Positions 53,690-61,979 of a stretch of DNA of 64,000 nt are shown here, piece after piece. The stretch is from Gemmatimonadota bacterium (lineage in GTDB: Bacteria; Latescibacterota; UBA2968): NCBI GenBank assembly GCA_002727195.1, contig PBWH01000003.1, forward strand, positions 135,007 through 199,006, given 5' to 3'. How positions within the stretch are numbered: the stretch's first letter is position 1; every line of letters starts with the position of its first letter. Below the pieces are notes generated by a model. The model searched no databases. It was not told the DNA's origin and was given only the letters and a program-made list of their open reading frames with translations. The position numbers were made by a program, and so were the translations under genes.

Positions 53690-54871
53690 TTGCCTGGACT
53701 GCTTCGATACACCTGCCTTCTCCTAGTCTGCCTGATGGCCGACCAGGTCCACGCCGGTTCGATCTTCTCGTTCAACGGTCAGGGATACCCGATTCGGCGT
53801 CTCGGACCTAGAGCATACGGGATGGGGGGCACTGGCCGCGCGATCGTCGACGGTCAGAATTTCTCGTCCTTCAACCCGGCCCTCCTGGGAGCGTTCAGGA
53901 AACCGGGTGTCTATGGGTTGTTCACCCTGCAGCGTCGTAACGTGGAAGATCGCCGTACGAGCCGCGCGATTGCTGACGGCGACGTCACCGGGTTGAAGGC
54001 TGTGTTCCCGTTCCGGTTCCGGGGCGCGCTGACGGTCGGTATCGAGGGCCTTACAGACACGGACGTCACGGTAGTGGACACGGTGGGAACCGGGGGCGAG
54101 CAGCACTTGCTCGGGCTGAACGGCACTGGCGGGATCGGTGCGGTCGTGATCGGGTTCGGCCAAAAGGTGGGGAACCGGCTGTTTCTTGGCGCCCAGGCCG
54201 ACGTGATGGTGGTCGGGACGCTGACCGAGTCGTGGAGCAAGGACCTGCTGAATGAGTCCTCCGCGTTCTTCTCCCTGGACAAAGTAACCCGAAGCCAGAA
54301 GGGTGCACAGTTCACACTCGGCGGTGTCTTCACACTTGGGAACCTCAGCCTGGCCGGTGTCTTCAAGCCTGAAGCATCGATTATCCAGACGGTTCGGATT
54401 GAGAATAGGTTGACGACGAACGCGATCACGGAGAACGCTCAGGAGACCGAGCGGGATGTGCTGTTTCCGGCGACGTATGCGTTCGGCCTGGCCTACGCGC
54501 GCACGATTCGCTGGATGGCCGCGCTCGATGTCGAATACGCCGCCTGGGGAGACACTGGCCCGGGGCGCCACGATACCACCGAGATTGCGGCCGGTATCCA
54601 GTATCAAACACGACCGGGAAATGCCCGGGGGATCGGCCGCCGATACGACCTGATGGCGGGCGTGTATCATCGATCCCTCTACTTTGAGACGGCGTCGGGC
54701 GATCCCGTCAACGAACTCGGCGCCACCGTCGGCGTCGCCTTCCCTTTCAGCCGTGACTCCGGGACGTTCCGCTGGACGCTGGAGGTCGGCAGGCGCGGAG
54801 ACAAGCAGTCTCACGGCGCCCGTGAGACCTTCTTCAAGCAGACATTCAGCATCACGGGGTGGATTCAGTAG
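53690..54871 (+). CDS. FadL/PorV-like outer-membrane beta-barrel protein
   Basis: A 393-residue outer-membrane protein. The start is uncertain. TTG 53690 gives MPGLLRYTCLLLVCLMADQVHAG, a clean signal peptide, whereas ATG 53621 would overlap the previous gene by 67 bases. Residues about 35-70 have the FadL/PorV-type opening (LGPRAYGMGGTGRAIVDGQN, FSSFNPALLGAF). The rest alternates barrel strands (GALTVGIEGLTDTDVTVVDT, MAALDVEYAAWGDTG, LMAGVYHRSLYFETASGDPV). It ends FKQTFSITGWIQ, without a classical terminal Phe. It may transport hydrophobic compounds or anchor surface proteins. The ligand is unknown. Confidence 0.75.
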   Translation: MPGLLRYTCLLLVCLMADQVHAGSIFSFNGQGYPIRRLGPRAYGMGGTGRAIVDGQNFSSFNPALLGAFRKPGVYGLFTLQRRNVEDRRTSRAIADGDVTGLKAVFPFRFRGALTVGIEGLTDTDVTVVDTVGTGGEQHLLGLNGTGGIGAVVIGFGQKVGNRLFLGAQADVMVVGTLTESWSKDLLNESSAFFSLDKVTRSQKGAQFTLGGVFTLGNLSLAGVFKPEASIIQTVRIENRLTTNAITENAQETERDVLFPATYAFGLAYARTIRWMAALDVEYAAWGDTGPGRHDTTEIAAGIQYQTRPGNARGIGRRYDLMAGVYHRSLYFETASGDPVNELGATVGVAFPFSRDSGTFRWTLEVGRRGDKQSHGARETFFKQTFSITGWIQ

Positions 54872-54886
54872 CGATGGGGGGATGGT

Positions 54887-55908
54887 GTGTCGCAACTCAG
54901 GTATGACCCGCAGCAGGAGCGCTGGGTAATCATAACGTCGGGTCGGGCGAGAACCCCGTCCGATTTTTTTCCCGGGAAGAAGTCCGCCTGGCTTTCTCGC
55001 CGTTCTTCGAAGGGAACGAATCCCTGACGCCACCCGAAGTCTATGCCGTGCGACCGGACGGAGGTGAGCCGAATAGCCCCTGTTGGTCCGTCCGGGTGGT
55101 GCCGAACAAGTTTCCAGTGCTTGGTATCGAGGGGGAGACGACGATTCACGCGGATTCGGTGTTCGAATGAATGGAAGGCGTCGGTGTTCACGAGGTCGTG
55201 ATCGAATCACCCGACGCGATGCAGGATCTGGCAGATCTGGACGGTGAACACGTCGGGCGCGTTTTCCTGGCGTGTCAGGCCCGTGTACGAGATCTAGTGA
55301 AGGACCGACGGTTGCGCTTGCTTCTGGTCTTCAAAAATCACGGCGTGGAGGCGGGCTCGACGACACCGCACAGTCACACGCAGATCATCGGCTTGCCCGT
55401 GACGCCGATAACGCTCTGGAGGGAGTTGAACGCCTCGCGGGCGTAATATCGCGAGAAGGGGGCGTGCCTGCTCTGCGATCGGCTGTCGGCTGAACTTGCG
55501 TCGGGGGAGCGGATCGTGGCCCTAAACGATCGTTTCGTCGCCTACACGCCCTATGCTTGGCGGTCGCCGTTCGAGATGACGATCGCGCCTATCGCCCGTG
55601 CCCACGACTTTGCCGCGGCCCCGGACGAGGACATCGTTGCGCTTGGTGAGATATGTCGTGATGTGCTCGCCCGGCTGAAGGTGACGTTGAAGGATCTTCC
55701 CTACAACTTCGTGCTGCACGCGGCACCAAACGTGGATTCCGAACCTGTGGCGGCCGGACACTTGGATACCCTCGAGCGCAATTTCCATTGGCATCTGGAG
55801 ATTGTCCCGCGCGTCAGGCAGCTGGCCGGATTCGAGGTGGGAACGGGGTTCTATGTCAACTCCATGCCGCCAGAGGATGCGGTCAGGTTTCTTCGGGAAG
55901 CGCTGTAG
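54887..55908 (+). pseudogene. galT: galT (galactose-1-phosphate uridylyltransferase-like) pseudogene
   Basis: The family start is clear (MSQLRYDPQQERWVIITSGR), as are TPPEVYAVRPDGGEPN, VRVVPNKFPVLGIEG, GVHEVVIESPDAMQDLADLD and FKNHGVEAGSTTPHSHTQII. The C-terminal half has FNFVLHAAPN-like NFVLHAAPNVDSE and FHWHLEIVPRV (the HxH of the HIT fold). Lesions: a frame change near 54980-55000, TGA at 55168-55170 and TAA at 55444-55446. The usual zinc CPFC reads SPFF, so both cysteines are lost as well. The last 58 bases overlap the convergent antiporter gene. The combination indicates real decay, and galactose entry through the Leloir route would need another copy. Confidence 0.88.
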
Positions 55909-57071
55909 CGCCAGAAGCGACCGAGAGCGCTGGTAACACAGGGGAGTACGACCAGACCTAACAGGAGCGTTGGTGTGATGGCTGCCGCCGGATCCGCCAT
56001 TTTTCCCAGGAACAGGTGATCGGGTGTCACAGCTGGCAGAATCTCCACGGCCACGATGCCGATCGGGTAGGTCGTCATCCAGTCGCGTGGCCCGAACCGG
56101 CTGATCCTGTCCGCCACCAGCCCTGCCGCCATCTTACCGAGCACCATTGGCAAAATGATCGCCGCGCCGAGGGCCCACGCCTCGACCGGCGCGCCCAGCA
56201 GGTGCCGACCGTCCCACTCTGCAGTCACAAACCCCAACACAAACGGACCGACAAAGGCGGAGGCCTCCAACAGGGGCGCCGTCGTGTCCTGGCGCTTCCT
56301 GGCCCGCAGGCCGAGCAGGATGCCGAACGCCGCGCCGGTGATCGCCGAATGAATCCCGAGTTGCTCGGAGACACGCCACAGGGCCCCGACGATAAGAATG
56401 TAGGCCAGGTATCTGCCCGGCCCGGAGATGCTTCGCTTCAGGCTCTGGAAGGCGATCTCGGTCGCGACAAGGGCGACGCCGCCGGCATAGAGCATCTTGA
56501 TGGGGGGCGGGAGGACTTCGTGGTGAGTGACGACCACCGTGACCCCGAGCAATCCCACCGCGAAGAGTGTGGCAAGACCCGTCAGCCCGATCTCGTCGCG
56601 ATGACGGCCACGTTCCAGGATCGTGAAGATCGGTGCGCATACTGCCCCGGCGAGCGCCATCTGGAGGCGTTCAAGCAGCGTCAACGGGAAGACGGCCGTG
56701 GCGCCGCAGATGAGCAGGGCAGACCCAATCACGATGGACAGCGCAGAGACAAAGCTTGGACCACGCCAGGAGGGTGCTCTCGCGACCTGAGTCCCGAGGA
56801 AGAGGCCCAACCAGGCTAAGCCGACGTCCTTGAAGGGGCCGACCCTCACCATATTCGCTTCACTGAGGAGGCCGGATTGATTCAGGATGATGCCGGCTGC
56901 GATTGCCCCCACGGCCGGGGGGAGTCGCCAGTTCCGAAACAGACGTGCGCCCAGGACAGGGAACGCGACGAGGATGCCCAGATACGTCGCCGGTTCGACC
57001 ACTGGAGAGGGGCCACGCTGCACGACCGCTACGAGCGTTGCGAGCAGGAAGCATATGAACAGATTTCTCAC
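55851..57071 (-). CDS. CPA2-like cation:proton antiporter subunit B
   Basis: A 406-residue membrane protein with about 11-13 helices. GTG 57071 overlaps the stop of the upstream gene (GTGA). It resembles the KefB/NapA-type Na+/H+ exchanger domain (PVLGARLFRNWRLPPAVGAI, AAGIILNQSGLL, LGLFLGTQVARAP). The diagnostic two-aspartate pair of helix 6 is not evident. A second antiporter-like gene precedes it in the same operon, suggesting a heteromeric carrier. The ion is unknown. Its 3' end overlaps the end of the galT pseudogene on the other strand. Confidence 0.78.
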   Translation of the reverse strand: MRNLFICFLLATLVAVVQRGPSPVVEPATYLGILVAFPVLGARLFRNWRLPPAVGAIAAGIILNQSGLLSEANMVRVGPFKDVGLAWLGLFLGTQVARAPSWRGPSFVSALSIVIGSALLICGATAVFPLTLLERLQMALAGAVCAPIFTILERGRHRDEIGLTGLATLFAVGLLGVTVVVTHHEVLPPPIKMLYAGGVALVATEIAFQSLKRSISGPGRYLAYILIVGALWRVSEQLGIHSAITGAAFGILLGLRARKRQDTTAPLLEASAFVGPFVLGFVTAEWDGRHLLGAPVEAWALGAAIILPMVLGKMAAGLVADRISRFGPRDWMTTYPIGIVAVEILPAVTPDHLFLGKMADPAAAITPTLLLGLVVLPCVTSALGRFWRYSASRRNLTASSGGMELT

Positions 57072-58327
57072 GAGTGTTCTCCGTGCGTGCTGTCGGCACG
57101 TGTTCGGTGACGGACTTCACCCTTCACGGGCAGCACAATGGCCTGACTCAGGGCGACGGCTAGCAGCAGGGCGGCAAGAACACCGGTATCCTCAAAGGTG
57201 ACGGGAAGGACCGCAGCCTGTAGCACGATCGCGGTCGAGTTCCTCCCCATCGGCCGCCAGGTGAACTCAGAGATCAGGCGGGCGCTCGACTTGCGAACGC
57301 TCAAATCACTGGCTGCCTCGCCGACCGTCCGGCTTACGCCGCGCAGCAGGGCCAGGCTGATGGCCACAACGATGATCGTGGCTGGACCAGAGGCTGAGGT
57401 GGTCAGGCCCTGAACGAGCAGAGCGCCGAAGAGCCCCATCAGCAGCGGCTCTATGAGGTTGGAGGCGAATTCGGCTCGCTCCGTGAATTCGCGCTTCCGA
57501 ACCGTCGTGTTGATAACCCAGACGCCTCCCACAAATCCGATGAAGATCGACGGCAGATTCAGCTGCAGGGACGGCCCGCTGAACGCAGCGCAGGCTGCCA
57601 GCGCGAGGATCGTACATCTCAGGGCGTCGCGATGTGCCCGCAAAGTAAAGTCTACGGTGATCCCGATCAGCAGGCCCAGTGCCAACAGGACGACCAGCGT
57701 CGGCGCATACCCGACGATCAGGAAAGGCCCCAGGTAGCGAATCTCGTCCGGAGCGACTGCTGGAAACAGGAGACCAAGGAAACAGAGCGCCAGAGGATTC
57801 GCTGCGAAGGCTGCCGGGCCGGCTGGAGGTGATGTCGGCCGTCCGGCCAGGATGGAGATGAACCCGGTTAGGCGGGCGCTGACTGCAATGGAAGCGGCGA
57901 TGAGCGCGACGACGGAGGCACCGCTCTGAATCGCCAGTTGCTCACCAAGCGTGGTCGACAGGGCGATACATAGGGTGAAGACCATGAGGAACGTGACCGT
58001 CAGGCGGAGAAGCTCCGCGGTCAGGGTTGACTTCTGAAGGGTGCGAAGCTGGCGTAAGTCGAAGTCCAGACCCGCTCGGAACCCGACCCAGGTGAGCCCG
58101 ATCGCCAGCAGGCTGCGCTGGAGACTGCCCGACTGGTGGAACGGATGGCCCTGGGCGCTCAGGAAATAGGCCGTAGCGCATCCGCACAGGAGGTAGTGCC
58201 AGCGACCGATCCGCAGGCTCTCCAAAACAGCGGGGAGAGAGGCCTTTCTGCGGAACGAGGCGACGAGGAGGCCAAGTGCCGCCAGCAAGGAGAGGCCGAT
58301 GACTGATTGTAAGGTTGTCTGCGCCAT
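57068..58327 (-). CDS. CPA2-like cation:proton antiporter subunit A
   Basis: A 419-residue polytopic membrane protein. ATG 58327 is chosen because the promoter at 58367-58395 would start transcription near 58360, after the longer alternative start. Helices include LQSVIGLSLLAALGLLVASF and RSLLAIGLTWVGFRAGLDFD, with AGLDFDL resembling the antiporter GLxFD motif. Many helices follow to FEDTGVLAALLLAVALSQAI. Together with its downstream partner it looks like a two-subunit relative of single-chain CPA2 exchangers. Confidence 0.72.
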   Translation of the reverse strand: MAQTTLQSVIGLSLLAALGLLVASFRRKASLPAVLESLRIGRWHYLLCGCATAYFLSAQGHPFHQSGSLQRSLLAIGLTWVGFRAGLDFDLRQLRTLQKSTLTAELLRLTVTFLMVFTLCIALSTTLGEQLAIQSGASVVALIAASIAVSARLTGFISILAGRPTSPPAGPAAFAANPLALCFLGLLFPAVAPDEIRYLGPFLIVGYAPTLVVLLALGLLIGITVDFTLRAHRDALRCTILALAACAAFSGPSLQLNLPSIFIGFVGGVWVINTTVRKREFTERAEFASNLIEPLLMGLFGALLVQGLTTSASGPATIIVVAISLALLRGVSRTVGEAASDLSVRKSSARLISEFTWRPMGRNSTAIVLQAAVLPVTFEDTGVLAALLLAVALSQAIVLPVKGEVRHRTRADSTHGEHS

Positions 58328-58366
58328 ATCGTCGTCGGGGGGCGGATAGGCCCTCCGAAGAATCCG

Positions 58367-58395
58367 AGTATATTTCTCGGTACCCGGCAAGTCAA
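58367..58395 (-). promoter_or_regulatory. Sigma-70-type promoter for the antiporter pair
   Basis: On the minus strand, TTGACT (complement of 58390-58395), 17-base spacer and TATACT (complement of 58367-58372). It faces away from the promoter at 58417 and is back-to-back with it. Confidence 0.75.
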
Positions 58396-58416
58396 GGGTG
58401 CTTAGGGGCCGTAATC

Positions 58417-58446
58417 TTGACAATATCTGGGGAAATCAAGTATATT
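58417..58446 (+). promoter_or_regulatory. Sigma-70-type promoter for the zinc-ribbon/RsbW/HPF/HprK operon
   Basis: TTGACA (58417-58422), an 18-base spacer and TATATT (58441-58446). The -35 is perfect and the -10 has five of six consensus bases. The transcript would start about 35 bases before the small ORF at 58488. Confidence 0.8.
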
Positions 58447-58487
58447 CAAGCTGGCTAAAGCATCTATTCTTTATGGGGTTACGCACA

Positions 58488-58661
58488 ATGAGCAAGCGTC
58501 CATATATTGGCGTGCTGTTCAAATGCTGCAACGTTTACGGTCGTGCGTATCTCAACCAGAAACAGAATGCGTTCACTGCCAGTTGTCCCCGTTGCCTGAG
58601 TCCAGTTCGCATCGGCGTCTCACCCACCGGGAACAAGAGCCGATTCTTCTCCGCAGGCTGA
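58488..58661 (+). CDS. Small zinc-ribbon-like protein
   Basis: 57 residues from ATG 58488. It contains LFKCCNVYGRAY and, about 20 residues later, CPRCLSPV, so two CxxC-type pairs (KCC and CPRC) could bind a zinc. The end is SPTGNKSRFFSAG. I believe small proteins of this pattern are widespread in environmental bacteria but unnamed. It is the first gene of the operon that follows, 30 bases before the RsbW-like gene. Confidence 0.7.
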   Translation: MSKRPYIGVLFKCCNVYGRAYLNQKQNAFTASCPRCLSPVRIGVSPTGNKSRFFSAG

Positions 58662-58691
58662 AACAACTCCCTGTCCAGGAAAAAGACGAAC

Positions 58692-59132
58692 GTGGCCAAT
58701 CCTGAAACTGATGATCTCCAGATCACGATTCCGAGTTCCTACGACGCGATGGAAAAAGTCGCGGCGATGATCGAGGAAGCGGGCGACCGGGTCGGGATCA
58801 CCGAGGATGACGAGGTAGATCTGATGATCTCGGTTATGGAAGCAGTGAACAACGCCATCCAGCACGGTAACAAAGAGGACGCATCGAAGAACGTGCACAT
58901 CAAGATCGAGGCGACACCCGGGCAGTTGAACTGCTGGGTAAGGGATGAGGGCGAGGGGTTCGATCCCGCTCGCGTCCCGGATCCGCTGAGACCCGACAAT
59001 CTGCTGAACCCGTCGGGTCGAGGGATCCTGATGATGCGTGAATTTATGGACCAAGTCGAGTTTAGTGCCGGCAAAGAGGGAACGTCGGTAAAAATGTCGA
59101 AGATGTTCACGGTGAGTGGGCAAGGCGCCTGA
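58692..59132 (+). CDS. RsbW/SpoIIAB-like serine kinase (anti-sigma factor)
   Basis: A 146-residue HATPase_c_2 (GHKL) protein. GTG 58692 follows AGGAAAAAG. The ATP-binding motifs are VMEAVNNAIQHGN (N box), VRDEGEGFDPARV (G1) and SGRGILMMREFMDQVEF (G2). Such kinases bind sigma factors and phosphorylate STAS antagonists, but the matching STAS protein and sigma factor are not in the window. It lies in an operon with HPF and HprK. Confidence 0.88.
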   Translation: MANPETDDLQITIPSSYDAMEKVAAMIEEAGDRVGITEDDEVDLMISVMEAVNNAIQHGNKEDASKNVHIKIEATPGQLNCWVRDEGEGFDPARVPDPLRPDNLLNPSGRGILMMREFMDQVEFSAGKEGTSVKMSKMFTVSGQGA

Positions 59133-59148
59133 GACCAAGGGGATAGAC

Positions 59149-59472
59149 GTGCAGGTAACCATCTCAGGACATCGCTATTCAGTATCCGATCGCACCCGCA
59201 GTTACTTAGAAGACGAGATCAAGAAGTTCGAGAAGTTCTTCACGCCGATCGTTGACACTCACGTTACGATCCCCGAGGAGGGCCGTCGGCAGCACGTTGA
59301 CTTGGTTGAAAACGTTCACGGCCACACGCTCAAGTCCAGCGGTGAGGATGACCGAAACTACTCGGCCATCGATCAGGCGGCGAATCGGATGGTCTCACAG
59401 CTGAAAAAGCTCCACGACAAGAAGAGGACCTATCACGATGACAGCCGTGGGGAAATGAGTACCGGGGGCTAA
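59149..59472 (+). CDS. hpf: Ribosome hibernation-promoting factor HPF
   Basis: A 107-residue short-form HPF (RaiA/YfiA) that occupies the 30S decoding site in stationary phase. GTG 59149 follows AAGGGG. It has the beta-alpha fold (VQVTISGHRYSVSDRTRSYL, EKFFTPIVDTHVTIPEEG, DDRNYSAIDQAANRMVSQLK). There is no long-form C-terminal dimerisation domain. It lies immediately before hprK, and the HPF stop abuts the next start. Confidence 0.94.
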   Translation: MQVTISGHRYSVSDRTRSYLEDEIKKFEKFFTPIVDTHVTIPEEGRRQHVDLVENVHGHTLKSSGEDDRNYSAIDQAANRMVSQLKKLHDKKRTYHDDSRGEMSTGG

Positions 59473-60441
59473 GTGCAGACGATCACTGTGGGGGAGGCGT
59501 TCGAGCAGTTCGGCGAACGTCTTGATCTGACCCTAGATGCCGGCCAGTCCGGACTCGGCAACCAGCTCGTTTCGAGCGATGTGCATCGCCCTGGGTTGGC
59601 GCTGGCCGGGTTTGTCGGGATGTTCACGTTCGATCGCGTCCAGGTACTCGGCAATACCGAGATGCTTTATGTTTCGAGCCTCTCGGATCAGCGGATCGAG
59701 CAGGTACTCTCGACCATCTTCCAGTTCGATATCCCGCTTCTCGTGATCACCGATGGGAACGACGTGCTTCCCATCATGCGAGAGCTTGCGGAGCGGCACG
59801 CCGTGCCTCTGATGCAGACTGCGTCCTCCACGACCAAGTTTGCCCACCTGTTCTCCCTTTATCTCGACGACTATTTCGCGCCGAACACCGCACTCCACGG
59901 ATCACTGGTCGATGTCTATGGCATCGGTCTCCTGCTCATGGGGCGGAGCGGGATCGGAAAGAGTGAGATTGCCCTGGATCTGGTCGAGCGTGGTCATCGG
60001 CTTGTGGCCGATGACGTAGTGCTCGTATCCCGGACGATCCGTGGCATCCTGGTTGGCATGAGCGGGGAGACCTTGCGGGATCACATGGAAATCCGGGGGC
60101 TCGGCATCCTGAACGTAAGGAACATGTTCGGGGTGCGGGCTGTTCGTGTGCAGAAGCGAATCGAAGTTGTCGTCAAGCTCGTCGAATGGAACGATTCGGC
60201 GACATTCGATCGGATCGGATTGGAGGAAGACTGGGTGTCAATCCTCGACGTAGAGGTGCCCCAGGTCACCGTACCGATTTATCCGGGTAAGAATATTACT
60301 GTGATCGCCGAGGCGATCGCGATGAATCACCAGTTGAAGATTCAGGGATACCACACGGCGCACGAGTTCAACCGCCGTCTGGTCGAGAAAATGAAACAGA
60401 AACGCAAATCGGAAGTCCTGCTCAGGGCGGACGATGAGTAA
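59473..60441 (+). CDS. hprK: HPr kinase/phosphorylase HprK
   Basis: A 322-residue bifunctional enzyme that phosphorylates and dephosphorylates HPr at Ser46 to signal carbon status. GTG 59473 directly follows the hpf TAA. The N-terminal domain (1-130) is followed by catalytic HGSLVDVYGIGLLLMGRSGIGKSE, with His near 139 and the P-loop GRSGIGKS. RLVADDVV carries Asp for Mg2+, and EIRGLGILNVRNMFG is the HprK signature. It is complete. No HPr gene or PTS is in the window, as is common in phyla that use HprK outside Firmicutes. An intact HprK next to dead pyk and galT genes is notable. Confidence 0.97.
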   Translation: MQTITVGEAFEQFGERLDLTLDAGQSGLGNQLVSSDVHRPGLALAGFVGMFTFDRVQVLGNTEMLYVSSLSDQRIEQVLSTIFQFDIPLLVITDGNDVLPIMRELAERHAVPLMQTASSTTKFAHLFSLYLDDYFAPNTALHGSLVDVYGIGLLLMGRSGIGKSEIALDLVERGHRLVADDVVLVSRTIRGILVGMSGETLRDHMEIRGLGILNVRNMFGVRAVRVQKRIEVVVKLVEWNDSATFDRIGLEEDWVSILDVEVPQVTVPIYPGKNITVIAEAIAMNHQLKIQGYHTAHEFNRRLVEKMKQKRKSEVLLRADDE

Positions 60442-60454
60442 CACGGAGGACCGT

Positions 60455-61402
60455 ATGCGAGGCTATTGTGCATGGAAAAGCGGGAACGTGACTAGGCTCG
60501 TGGCGGCGACTTGCGTCATCGTGGCGGTTGCGTGTTCGGGACCTGAGAGCGATGAACCTGGAGCCGCACGCGCGATGTCAAAGGCGAGGGACGTAGAGGG
60601 GGAACTGACCAGGCTTTCGGATGCTATCACCGCTTACGACGAGGTTGCAAAGACATTCCACAAGACTGATTCCGGGAAGTGGGCAGCGGAGAGAGTGACG
60701 CAACTGAAGGCGATCGTGGACTTGATGCCTGGCTACGAAGCGGCCCCCGAAGACTCGCTCCCGTCTGTTTCTGGAGACATTCTGCGACTGGCTCCGAACT
60801 ACGAACCTGTCCTCCACCGGTTGGGCGCCCACTACGCGGGTCGATCCAAATTCTACACGAGGGCTGCCGCGTCGTTCCAGGACTCCGCCATGACCCGTCG
60901 GCTCCTCAGGGTGTGGGCGTTCCAGGACTCGCTCTGGTCCGGCTACGAGTTCCGGGCGACACACAAGGATCGACAGATGCGCGATATGCTGTGCCAGCAT
61001 TCGTTGGACGTGGCTCGGATGTTCGAAGGTGCCCGCGATTACAGTCGCGCGGATCAGATTATCCAGCGTGGGCTCGATTACGGGAGCGGGAAGGACATCG
61101 TCTCCAAAGCGAAAGTTTACGGTTCTTTCTACAAGTTCAGGACCGGGAGTGAAGACGAGGCCTATCGCATGGCGGGAGAGGTGCTCGAGAATAGCGAGCT
61201 CGAAGACCGCCTGAAGGCGAAGGCTCACCACGTTCGTGGACTGATCATGACCTACCGCTATCAGGATCACAAGCAGGTGGCGGATCTCGATAAGGCGATC
61301 GAGTCTCTGAACGCGGCCGTCGACCTGGATCCGGCGATCGGCGACGCGAGGTCATTGCTCAGGCAGCTTAGGAAGACGCGCAGCAAACTCCAAGCGTCGT
61401 AG
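60455..61402 (+). CDS. TPR-like lipoprotein of unknown function
   Basis: A 315-residue lipoprotein. ATG 60455 has GGAGG six bases upstream and is better than the overlapping ATG 60434. The lipobox is VIVAVACSG. The mature part is entirely alpha-helical with TPR-like spacing (EGARDYSRADQIIQRGLDYG, AKVYGSFYKFRTGSEDEAYR, LDKAIESLNAAVDLDPAIGD). No enzymatic motif is seen. Probably a periplasmic scaffold at the inner or outer membrane. Confidence 0.78.
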   Translation: MRGYCAWKSGNVTRLVAATCVIVAVACSGPESDEPGAARAMSKARDVEGELTRLSDAITAYDEVAKTFHKTDSGKWAAERVTQLKAIVDLMPGYEAAPEDSLPSVSGDILRLAPNYEPVLHRLGAHYAGRSKFYTRAAASFQDSAMTRRLLRVWAFQDSLWSGYEFRATHKDRQMRDMLCQHSLDVARMFEGARDYSRADQIIQRGLDYGSGKDIVSKAKVYGSFYKFRTGSEDEAYRMAGEVLENSELEDRLKAKAHHVRGLIMTYRYQDHKQVADLDKAIESLNAAVDLDPAIGDARSLLRQLRKTRSKLQAS

Positions 61403-61449
61403 GTTGTGTGTTCTCTGCTCGTCACCAGAATCACGGGATTCTTTCACCG

Positions 61450-61893
61450 GGGTGGCGTGTTCTCGCTATCGACGATGCCCCACTATTTCCGGAGGTGGTG
61501 CGGGTCTCCCTGAAGCGGTCCGTGCGCCTGGTTGAAACCGAGTCCGATCCTCGGGGGGGCCTGAATCTGGCCATCTAAGGGGGATATGATCTCATCCTCC
61601 TCGATCTGAAGATGCTAGGGATGGCGGGGGAAGAGGTACTGACACTACTAAAGCCGTGCAGCTTTGGTCAGAAGCCTGTTGATACTCGTCAGTTCACCCA
61701 TTTGTTGATCGATCTTCTTGAGGACCGGACCCGGGATGCTCAGCTGGAGGAAGCAGCATCGGCTCGCACAATACTGGGCAGAGTGGTTCAGTTCGTGTTC
61801 GGCGAGTGTGAACCAACGGCGGCAAGGAAGATGGGTGTCATTGTCAACGCGCTCGTCCTGCTCGGGGCCGTGGGGTTCCTCGCCATCGGGTGA
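61450..61893 (+). pseudogene. Response-regulator receiver remnant
   Basis: WRVLAIDDAPLFPEVVRVSL and YDLILLDLKMLGMAGEEVLT are the first and middle parts of a receiver domain, including the phospho-accepting Asp in LLDL. A TAA at 61576-61578 interrupts between them. After LLKP the next stretch (GQKPVDTRQFTHLLIDLLED) resembles the distal KP-containing helix, so the segment between was deleted. The tail ends with a hydrophobic helix (MGVIVNALVLLGAVGFLAIG). No start with a ribosome site and no output domain remains. The gap from 61403 to 61449 shows nothing else. Confidence 0.7.
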
Positions 61894-61979
61894 GCCACGA
61901 GTCGATTCGTCGGTGCAACTAAGACGCTGGGTGTGTGACGCCCGGCGTTTCTGTTTCTATATGGAGGATACGAGGGAGG

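Noticed and set aside
53723-55210. 495-codon minus-strand frame
   Set aside because: It runs antisense through the outer-membrane protein and galT remnant, with arginine-rich shadow composition.
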